From assembly GCA_000969725.1 (NCBI GenBank), contig JXSR01S074565.1: 21,258 bases of DNA. One strand, given 5' to 3'. Both the position numbers and the translations under genes were made by a program. The stretch comes from Ophiothrix spiculata. Lineage: Eukaryota > Echinodermata > Ophiuroidea > Amphilepidida > Ophiotrichidae. The notes under the pieces are model-generated. The model had not been told where the DNA came from. It saw only the letters and a program-made list of their open reading frames with translations, and did no database searches. Positions 1-21,258 of the stretch are shown piece by piece (positions within the stretch are counted from its first letter, which is position 1; each line of letters starts with the position of its first letter).

Positions 1-54
1 TATTGCCATTGAATGAAGACATTTTGTAAAATAAAGCACAATCCTGTACCTCAC
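1..54 (-). repeat. Fragment of the 1402-2071 element, inverted orientation
   Basis: The first 54 bases match the reverse complement of about 1550-1610, with a few substitutions and small indels. Shared words include tattgccattgaatg, acattttgt and acaatcctg. The similarity stops after about base 54, so this is the edge of a second copy of the element at 1402-2071, truncated here or continuing to the left of the window. Confidence 0.7.
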
Positions 55-407
55 TATGGCAGCTGTGTCCAGATGTCTCTTCAGAGATCTAGTTATTTCA
101 AAACTACTAACTTATCAAATAAAATCATGCTTAATCAAATATAGTTTATCTATTAGCCTGACAAAGTAAAAAGTGTATTATGTGTATTCAAGAATACATG
201 CAAGTTACAGCCTATACAGATACACCTGTTTAGCATATGAGTGAATGGAATTGAAAAATTACTATTTTGAATTATCACACATATTGAATTTTTACTTTGG
301 ATGGCAGTTATGATAAAACTGTTGTGATAATACTTTGAATCTGAGTTTGTAGTGAAGATACAGGAATGATAGTGCACTATTTTAATTCCACTGACTACAT
401 GTTCATA

Positions 408-1008
408 AGGCCATTTCAAATTAATTGTTTGTCTCAAAGTTCCTGCGCGTTATTTTAGTGTGTGCGTTAGTTTTTCAAAAAGTCAAACAAAAAATATTTT
501 TTTCACATTTTTTTAAAAAGATATTTAAATTTCCAGCTCTGATTTCGTGTTCATGAATTTTTCGCAACGATCTGTCCAATGCGATGACGTAAGTGACATA
601 ATTAAATGATTTTCAAGAAGCTCCTATATCCAAATGCATATAAGTCATTAGTTCCATATCAAAATGAACGGAGTGGGTGAAATGGATGAATAAAGGTGTT
701 GAAAGTGCAAATTTATGGTGTATCCAACCATAAGAACTCTTTTTATATATTTACTTGCAACATAAAATTTGATTAATTTGGTTCTTAATTCAGATTTTGA
801 TTATTAGAAAGGTCAATTAATTTTGTATCATGTTATATATGAGGGGTACACAAGCAACCCTGGCATGCAACTCTTTTTCTTTATATGTAGAACGGCTCTC
901 AGGACTTCTGTCACAGACGAAAAAAATAAAAATAAAAAATGCATTTTCGCATTATAGTTTTTCAAGAGTAGGAGAGCTTTGAGACAAACAATTAATTTTA
1001 AATGGCCT
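408..1008. mobile_element. MITE-like element with 32-bp terminal inverted repeats
   Basis: Bases 408-439 and 977-1008 are inverted repeats of one another over 32 bp with about two mismatches. The arms start with aggccattt and end with gtctcaaag. The interior is AT-rich, with no transposase frame that I recognise. A non-autonomous DNA transposon of about 600 bp is the simplest reading. I could not define a target-site duplication. Confidence 0.65.
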
Positions 1009-1075
1009 AACCTGCTATCAGCCCAGGGAATGCTCAGGGTGTAGCAGGTTATGGACACCACCTCTAAACTCTTAT

Positions 1076-1388
1076 AACCCTGAAGTATAAAGTAACCAGC
1101 CTATTGATGCACACAAACCAATATGTACAGGAAAATACATTGGTCTGTTTTTTCAATTCAGAAAAATGCAACCAATCTTGCTGAATATTCAAATGAACTG
1201 AAAAGGTTTGTCCTTGTAGAAGAACCAAATTTAGCCAAAAATGCTTAAAATATATTCATATGCAGTGATATGACCTTATTGCTAGTCTCTGACACAATAC
1301 AAAACATCAGTTCACAATATTGTTGAATACAAGGGATATGCTATGGATTTCATAAAAGTCCTGATTGCTTACTTTATACTTCAAGGTT
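1076..1388. repeat. Inverted-repeat-bounded segment, possible MITE
   Basis: A 20-bp inverted repeat with one mismatch (core ctgaagtataaagtaa) lies at 1076-1095 and 1369-1388, enclosing about 270 bp of non-coding sequence. It sits between two other inverted-repeat elements, so it may be an independent MITE or a remnant of a nested arrangement. No target duplication is visible. Confidence 0.45.
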
Positions 1389-1401
1389 TATAGAATACCT
1401 A

Positions 1402-2071
1402 TGCGAGGGGGTATCCAAAAGTTTTAAACTTTACCCAGTAGGATCGAGCTATATCAATGAAATTTTGTTAGAATAGATACTCGTCTTTATGTACATTATG
1501 GTGCAGAAATTGTCTCAAAAGTAGTTTTACTTTCTTTACAGGTTGTGATTGAGTGAGGTGCAGGATTGTGTCTTTTTGACAAAATGTTCCCATTCAATGG
1601 CAATACTCCATTGATTTTTTTCAAGAATGACGCAATTCTACTAATAGATACAATACTGCACCTTGATGTTGCATGCGGCGTAATTAAATCCCTGCATTTG
1701 AACGGTTACAGGGCCCAGTAAATCTTATTGGCACCACAAAAGTTTAGTTGTTTGATACCATAGTAACGGTAGGGTTTTCTCTATCCACTTATAACAAAAT
1801 TATGGAAATCAGTGCATGAATGACATCACAATTGTGTAATAAGAAATGGTTGACCTGAAAATGTTGATTTTCATCAAAACATAAAATCAAAATTTTTCGA
1901 TAGTGAGGATACCTACAGTAATGGTCTGAAGACAGTCAATTAAAAGTGGGAGAAATGTGTTATTTTGCACATTGGCTATGCAAAGATGCCTAAAGTATCT
2001 CATGGAGAAATTTCATTCCTTGGCGCCATTTCTTCTGGGTAAAGTTTAAAACTTTTTGATACCCCCTCGCA
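1402..2071. mobile_element. DNA-transposon remnant with 37-bp terminal inverted repeats
   Basis: Bases 1402-1438 and 2035-2071 form a near-perfect 37-bp inverted repeat that begins tgcgagggggtatc and continues into aaagttttaaacttt. The element is about 670 bp and has no long open frame. The terminus resembles IS630/Tc1/mariner-type ends (gagggggtatcaaaaagttt-like). That family assignment is from memory of the superfamily's style and is tentative. Part of its interior recurs in inverted orientation at bases 1-54. Confidence 0.7.
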
Positions 2072-2325
2072 GAGTTATAGTTTCCACCATTCTGAAGTAC
2101 AGTCAGTATCTGTACACTCTGTAATTATATTTACCATAGATTTTCTCAACAAAAATGTAGTGCACTGGAATCATTATGTCACATTATTTTGCAATGATAA
2201 TTACAATCAATTATCATTCCTGTAATCCGGTTGCGTAATTGTCATTCATAGTTGAACATAATCTATGTAACATCTGCGAGGTCTTGAACTGTCAATTCTG
2301 TCAGAGATGTGCCAAATAAATAATA

Positions 2326-2720
2326 GTGACCCGTCATATCAAAAAGTACCTTAAGTTTCCCAAAATGAAAATTGAATTTTTGGTATCATCTGAAAGATTA
2401 TATTTTAAGCTTTAAAGTGACACCTTACTTTTGGTTACTGGATGATCAATTGCAAAGTTACATCCAAATTGGTAAAAGGCATCGGGCTGAAAACTATAGT
2501 TCTGTGTCAATCAAGTTTAAGTTTCTCAGTTTTTAAAACATTTGCCTTATATTTTGGATGTTGGAACCCGATTAATATGATAGAATACACTTCAAAGGTA
2601 ACGTGTCTGATGAAATTAGCAATTTGACCTTGGACGTGATTTTTGACTATGGTCAGCTTCTGATTGGTATGCCCGTATCTTGTAATTTACTATGCCGACC
2701 TTAAGGTACCTTTCGATATG
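2326..2720. mobile_element. MITE family 1, copy 1
   Basis: This 395-bp segment has terminal inverted repeats: gtgacccgtcatatc at the left and its complement at the right, extending to taccttaag. It matches 14575-15013 over nearly its full length, including the blocks aaaggcatcgggctga and aatacacttcaaaggtaacg. Two full-length copies in one window with the same ends support a mobile, non-autonomous DNA element. Copy 1 lacks several short blocks that are present in copy 2. Confidence 0.85.
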
Positions 2721-3716
2721 ACAGGGCACAATTGTAAACATTGAGGTCATTACTATAGAAAATAAAAATTATAAATGTAGGCGTAAATCATTTGCATCAT
2801 GTAAAATGATTGATTGCTTATCAATTCTTTATAAGCTTAGATAAATTTAGCTTGGTCAGATGTTTCAAAATTGAGCTTTCACTTTTTTTATGAAAGATCA
2901 CCAATTCCAAATTTCAATTCAATCAATCCAACCATTTTCATTTTATAAGCAAGGTTCAGAGGTTCCTATACTTTATTGTGTAATTAAATTATGGTCATCA
3001 TAAATAGACACATTTTCCTTATATTTCCCTAAAAATATATATTTAAGCTGTAAATTTTATTTGAATTATGATAAGAAATATGAACAAAAGTTTGGTAACA
3101 AAATCTCAAAAAGTTTGAAAAAATGTTAATGCAAATGGACCATGCTCCTTTATCAGTTTAGAGAAACATTTTGGATCAAATTTAAAAAGTTTTAAATTTT
3201 ACATATCTTTATATGTTGTAACCAAGCTTCTGATGACTAATACTTATGTAGTTGTTAAATTTAACTGGCATGGCACCAATTGTTTTGAATTGTTATTGTA
3301 AGAATACCTTGATTCTAAATAGTCATACACAGACAGATATTATTGAAAGTTTAAAAGTTTGATGATCACCCGTGCAGAAAATAAGGTCATAATTTGTTTA
3401 GCAAGCATAATATATTTATGGCCAAGTTTAATATGTTTTTATTTGTCAGCTCGCTTGGTAATTAGTGTGGAGACCAGGTTACGTTCAGAAAATCTTTACA
3501 GTGAGGAAAGTCTGTTAAATATTTTATAAAGGTTTTATTTAATTTTGAAGACTCAAATGTGTGCCACACAGTATGGCCTTCTTTTCTAAGATTGTGACTC
3601 ACTGGGTCACTGCTTTTGATAATACTTCCTTGTTCAATCTCTGAGTGATTTTTTTTTCAAGTAACATTCCATTTTAACCACTTGACACCCATTGAACTGA
3701 AATATACTTACATTAC

Positions 3717-3989
3717 AAATCGTCATGTGAGTGCAAGAAAGTCGTATCTGCAATGGCTGCCCTAAGTTATTTTTATTTTTCAACTTATCACAAGAATGTG
3801 AAAAATCTCTAAAAATGTCACTGTCTTATATCAGTGGTTCTTGAAATGGTTCTTCAGGTGACGGTGTCACCTGAAGAACCATTTCAAGAACCACTGACCC
3901 AAGATTGGAGATCAGACAGTGTGCAATCCAAATTTATGACAAATGGCAGCTATTGCAGATATGACTTTGTTGTGCTCACATGACGATTT
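3717..3989. mobile_element. Foldback (hairpin) element with a perfect central palindrome
   Basis: The outer arms 3717-3761 and 3945-3989 are inverted repeats of 45 bp at roughly 85-90% identity (aaatcgtcatgtga...ggctgcc). At the centre, 3831-3862 and 3866-3897 form a perfect 32-bp inverted repeat separated by only 3 nt. The parts between pair imperfectly. No coding capacity is visible. This is best read as a non-autonomous foldback/MITE element of about 273 bp. Confidence 0.75.
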
Positions 3990-4254
3990 AACAATATTGG
4001 GTAGTCTCAGCCCGGGAGTCTCAGCTTTCAATTTATGTCAACAAAGGTGTATTTCCTTTTTGTTACCATGTGAAAACCTGATCATTAGTTTCCCTGTTCA
4101 GTGAATTCTTCTAAATATATGAGTTGTGTTCTTTTGATCAGAAGTATGCCATAATGAACCTTTAAACTAAACATTACCATAAGTTGAGTAGAAAATTACT
4201 AATTTAGGTACACATTGACCAACTATTCTAATATACATAGATTTTCAACCTTAT

Positions 4255-4513
4255 ATGTGATGGCTCACCCCGAAAGGGGGACTTTGAAGATGATATCAAC
4301 TTTGTTTTTTTTCGTTTCATCTGTTGCAGCATTTTTTAAGCTTTAAAATGACACTTTACTTGTTGAAATTGATTTTAAAAGGCAATCAAATTTTACAACA
4401 GAAAATCTGCTGGAAATTCTTATTATTTTCTTTATTATTTGCTGTCTATTTTCACCTGTATCTTGAAAAATGTTCTGTCGCAAAGTCCCCCTTTTCGGGG
4501 TGAGTCATCACAT
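4255..4513. mobile_element. MITE family 2, with internal similarity to family 1
   Basis: The termini atgtgatggctcacccc and the complement of ggggtgagtcatcacat form inverted repeats of about 32 bp, including the gggggactttg block. The element is about 259 bp. Its interior carries ttttaagctttaaaatgacac, which also occurs with small changes inside the family 1 copies near 2401 and 14655. The two families are therefore probably related even though their ends differ. Confidence 0.75.
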
Positions 4514-4948
4514 ATTATTAAGCGTACTTGTCGAATCATTGTCATTACACGTAAGTTAACAATTCCTGTTTAAAACTTTTTAGTCCTGTGATGTGATGGA
4601 TAAATTATTCAATGTTGAACTCATATATCAATCAAAGTGAGGTCCTATTCTAATACCAGGATCATAAAATTGTTGTTAAAAAAAGGGACAAACACAGGCA
4701 TAAAAATGCAATTGTTTTTAACCAATATGTATTAGACATCGACATGTGAAACATGTAATTGCAAAATACAATTGTTTGTAATTAAAGTCTTGTTTGTGTA
4801 CACTAACCATAATCCTACCATAATGTTACAATTCATTAGCTTGATTTTGAACTCTTATTTATGATTGACTGATTTTACTTTGAACTTTTGAAAATGTGGG
4901 TAATTCTGTTTTTCACATGGTAGTCACACACAAAGAATTTGTATGTGT

Positions 4949-4981
4949 AACCATGGTGAAAAGTGACTCTTCACCATGGTT
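4949..4981. repeat. Perfect 12-bp inverted repeat (hairpin)
   Basis: Aaccatggtgaa and its exact complement flank a 9-nt loop. No gene is nearby and no thymine run follows. It could be a short hairpin left by a repeat. No function can be assigned. Confidence 0.5.
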
Positions 4982-6915
4982 GATGAACTGGAACCACTAG
5001 CTGGAATTGTGTGGATTAGGTGTAAATTTGGGCTCCATAAGTGAATTTACAGGCAACATTGTTATATAGCACAGAGTTTGGTAATATGAATTGATCATGC
5101 AATCAGGTGTATTTTTGGGCTCAATGTGTAACATCTAAATATGACAGCGTTGCGATATTTAGATCATTGCTTAGTCAGGATTTGTTACAGAAAATAAAAT
5201 TTGAAGACATTGTTTTATGATTTGAAGTGAGAAAATATTTCTTAAACCAAAATGGTATATTTTACTGAATAAATATTCATATTCTAAAGCAAACATGTTG
5301 ATCAAACTTCATATTCTATTCAGTTATGTTGTTTAAACAAGGACCAGTTATATGAAAATGAAAAATACCCCTGTGTATTATTTTGAAAAGGAACAAATTA
5401 TGTTTAATCCAGATCTAATTTTGATGTACCAAGTAAGATTCAGAAGTAACTCTTATGGGTTTGAAATTTGTTATAAAAAATATAAACACATTGTTTTTAT
5501 GAGGGATTATTACACCTGATCAATTTGGAAGACCAATATTAGAAGGTCATTCTTAATTTAAATGATGCGTAGGGTTCACTGACCCCTCTATAGGCCTATG
5601 TAATTGATCCACTGTAAAATAGATGATTTATTGATATTATTTTGTCCTCAGAATTTGCACCATGCAGTTTAACTTTTAAATTGAGAAATGCAATTTAAGG
5701 AAACCGACATTCATTAGCCAAAGTAAATTAACTACTATGTGTTTTACATCTGGGATTTTTCAAACTTTGTTTTTTGGAGCTAGTCCTTAATATTATCTTT
5801 ATTATTGTTGATTTCAGTGTAAATTCATATTTTGTCATCTTTAATTTCCAAAAAAGTTACCCTCAGTTTGAAAAAAAAAGTGAAATGTGTTTATAATTGA
5901 TCATCAAACACTTTTTAAGTATTTATTTTCAGCACAATAGTTTCAAAAGGAAAGTTATGGAACAAATAAGGAAAAAAGACATGGCAGGGATGTAAAACAT
6001 ATATATTTTTATTTGGCTTTATACCATGGTAACAATACTTTGTACAAATGGTTATGAACAATGTTTTGATGGTGTTTTGACCATTTTATAGCAACTTTTA
6101 AAATATTTTTTTTTTTGCAAAACTGCGTCCATAAACCCGAAGAATTTCATATGATGTTTTTGAAAATGTCAGTATGCATTACGCAAATTCGTAACAGTTT
6201 GTATTGTCTACCAATTGTGACCATAGTCTAAGCTCTTTACACTATTTGTTATAAAAGAGTAGTCTGTGGTCCGCATGAATTTAACATCGAAATTTACTCG
6301 CAGATTGATTGTATTGAGAATATATGGTAAACCATTATAGTAGGCTATTTTTCTTGAACTTTTGTCAGCTCATCAACATTTTTATATATAGTGCAGATGC
6401 TTTGCTTTGCGTTAAAATAGCCTCCTGCACTTGTGTGTCACACATAGATATTTTAATTTACAAAAATCAATATTCCATTGTATTTCCGCCCTTTGAAGTA
6501 CAATCCGCCCTTGGAAACACATGTTTGTGAATTTTAAATTTGTAATAACAACTATTATCATTGTGGAGAATCCGATTAATTTTGTAACAGGTTATTGGTT
6601 ATGTATTTTATATTTTTGTAGTTTGAGAACCACTGTGTTGAGACAACAGAGGATAAGAAAGAACACTTGTCCTGAAATAATCAATGTAGAAATGTATTTC
6701 CGAGTCAGAAAGAGATTACTGCTATTTATTTAGACACTTTTATTTTGATATGAAGTTGAAAATAAGGCAATGCCAAAAAAACATGTTTTACAGGTATGTC
6801 CAACTGAGATTTCGGCAACTTTCCTTCTCAAATATGAACCGAAAGAGAGGCAGTCAAAATATAATATAATTATCCTGTTATGCCAGCTTTATTCCCTGTT
6901 AAAAAATATTTGCTA

Positions 6916-6940
6916 TTTTTTTTTTTTTTTTTGGGGGGGG
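6916..6940 (+). repeat. T17-G8 homopolymer tract
   Basis: A run of thymines is followed directly by eight guanines in non-coding sequence. It is a low-complexity tract and may also be prone to sequencing or assembly errors. Confidence 0.8.
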
Positions 6941-7810
6941 CATGATTCTTTCAGATTTACAAGCTTTTTTAACATAAATTTGGCCAAGTAATGAAAATTG
7001 CTGATTTAATAGCTTTGTAAGAATAAAACAAAAAATTATTACGCAGGTAGTTACAGGTCAGGCAGATAATATTAGAATAAGGAAATTGCAAGCTATATCA
7101 TTCAAGTGATCTGCACCTGATCAATCAATCATATATTATGTGTTTACTTTAGTTTACCAGGTTTACACTCATCCCAACATGGAATATTTTTCTAGAATAT
7201 GTATTTCATGTTGTTACCAAGGAAATGGGTTGTTTGATTTGTTTCCTTTGTACATACATTTAGATGATTGTGATCAATTTAACATAGTAGTAATATGTAA
7301 ACATATTTCTTTAGTTTAAAGTTTGCACCCAGAAACTTGGTAACTTAAATAGTGTCAGGTTTTTAAAATTTAATGTAGCACTAGAATTTCCTTGTTACTT
7401 TGAAGAAATTTCAAACACAAATTTAAAGTTAAATGTAATTTACAGGGAAAACAGTTGACTGAGTTATTCTATTTAAGAGATGATCACCAGGTGTTTGAGA
7501 GATTAAACAGTTGGTTAGATGCACAATCTTCCCCAGGATTTGCATAAGGCAGTGATCACTTAAAACTATACTATTCGGGTATACGGTGCACGATTTTACT
7601 TGGGCACTCGTATAAATTCAATTGAACACATGAATTTGATGCCACCGGGTTACATAAGAGGGCACTATTCGAAAAAACAAGTAGCTCGCCATGCCTGTTT
7701 AATATATAGCCATCGAATAGTGTATAGCAAATACTGTATACTTCTATGTGATCGCAGCCTTAAAGGACTGGATTTTGTGTAATGCAGTGAAGTGTAGTGC
7801 TTTCAGTTTC

Positions 7811-7897
7811 GATTAGCTTAGTTTAGCATAGCTTAGTTTAGCAAAGTTTAATTTAGTTAAACTTAGTGTAGTTTAATTTAGTTTAGTTTAGTTTTTT
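7811..7897 (+). repeat. Degenerate TTTAG-type pentanucleotide repeat
   Basis: The stretch consists of variants of tttag/cttag repeated about 15 times, ending in a T run. A short GTG-rich microsatellite follows at about 7924-7951. Both are simple repeats with no coding signal. Confidence 0.8.
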
Positions 7898-8344
7898 GTC
7901 CTCTTTTCATGGCTCTTTTCTTTGGTAGTGGTGGTGACAGTGGTGGTGGTGACTCTTACTCCTAATATGACATCCATCTGCCATTAAATAATCTTGCATT
8001 CTACATTATACAAAAATATAAATAATATCTGTACCTTTTATAATTAAGTTTTTAATTGATATATAATTTTGTCCATTTGACTACTGATATCTTTTCTTTT
8101 TCAGGGTTGAGCATCATTGACTGACCTGTGACCAAATATACAGTCAGGTTGTACAGCTCAGTGTGTATAATGCAAACACTGCACAAATCAAAGAACTTGA
8201 AAGATCGAGAAGCGGTACTCGCCAACGTCTTGTTGTCGCATACTGCAGAGTTATTGTTCTGAAACAGACTTAATTGTTTGGCAGATCGCATAAATCTTCA
8301 CACAGCAATTTTCAACCTTTTTGTTTAACCTTTGACCTTTACAG

Positions 8345-21206
<12,862 letters not shown>

Positions 21207-21240
21207 GTAGGTTGTCTTGATTGCCAAAAATATTTCCAAG

Positions 21241-21258
21241 ATATAAACGAGTGCCTGT
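21241..21258 (+). pseudogene. Start of a tandem copy of EGF exon 15, cut by the window end
   Basis: Atataaacgagtgcctgt matches the first 18 bases of exon 15 with one mismatch (17 of 18), is in the same phase, and is preceded by ag. The gap to exon 15 is 34 nt, with a poor pyrimidine tract (atatttccaag). It may be a recent non-functional duplicate or a sixteenth exon. Only sequence beyond the window can tell. Confidence 0.65.

Larger units (their letters stand above)
1..8344. other. Gene-poor AT-rich region upstream of the first visible EGF exon
   Basis: I found no EGF-type exon or other recognisable coding exon here on either strand. The open frames are short, of biased composition and unlike known families. 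Because the exon at 8345 starts with a phase-1 acceptor, coding exons must exist further upstream, so part or all of this stretch is probably intron. That is inference. The visible content is inverted-repeat elements, listed separately, and simple repeats. Apart from those I see nothing identifiable in 2721-3716, 4514-6916 and 6941-7810. No promoter or transcription start can be supported. Confidence 0.6.

Noticed and set aside
6324-6991. Three plus-strand open frames of 68-73 codons
   Set aside because: They are AT-rich, hydrophobic and biased, with no homology signal, splice context or conserved motif. They are expected by chance.
7663-7723. Short inverted repeat cactattcga/tcgaatagtg as a regulatory site
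   Set aside because: Only 10 bp per arm with no flanking context. It is too weak to separate from chance in AT-rich DNA.
7811-7897. Telomere-like repeat or CRISPR array
   Set aside because: The units are degenerate TTTAG variants without regular spacers, so it is a simple microsatellite.

Overview
The window looks like part of a metazoan nuclear genome. It is AT-rich, and short coding islands sit between GT...AG introns that are full of MITEs, foldback elements, SINE-like repeats and a non-LTR retrotransposon remnant. Nothing prokaryotic is visible. The Notch/fibropellin-like EGF exons and the style of repeats suggest a marine invertebrate, perhaps an echinoderm, hemichordate or amphioxus. 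That assignment is inference.

The only protein-coding gene I can support is on the plus strand, from 8345 to 21206, and it is incomplete at both ends. It has 15 internal exons that encode 17 EGF-like domains in a row. Thirteen exons are exactly 114 bp and hold one 38-residue EGF unit. Two exons (14334-14564 and 16566-16793) hold two units. All exons are symmetric phase 1-1, so any exon can be gained, lost or skipped without shifting frame. Every domain has six cysteines. Sixteen of 17 fit the calcium-binding/beta-hydroxylation pattern, 12 of 17 have the O-fucose pattern and 12 of 17 the O-glucose pattern. This suggests a large secreted or membrane-anchored extracellular protein. No signal peptide, transmembrane segment or other domain lies in the window.

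Region 1-8344 has no recognisable exon. It may be a long intron or the upstream flank. It holds several inverted-repeat elements (408-1008, about 1076-1388, 1402-2071, 2326-2720, 3717-3989, 4255-4513) and simple repeats. The introns hold more: a hAT-like MITE with an 8-bp target duplication nested in a foldback element (9096-9718), a 5'-truncated and frameshifted non-LTR retrotransposon (about 11552-12265), two back-to-back SINE-like elements (about 13517-14190), and MITEs at 14575-15013, 17833-18078, 18193-18423 and 18974-19195.

The most striking observation is a set of decayed tandem copies of EGF exons next to their intact parents. They lie downstream of exons 3, 8, 9, 10, 12 and 13, and a new copy of the start of exon 15 begins 34 bp after exon 15 at the window's end. 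Units are about 120-180 bp, usually an exon or its 3' part plus a short piece of downstream intron. The copies carry stops, deletions and lost splice sites. The locus reads as a record of repeated EGF-exon birth and death, which may explain how the uniform 114-bp exon array grew.
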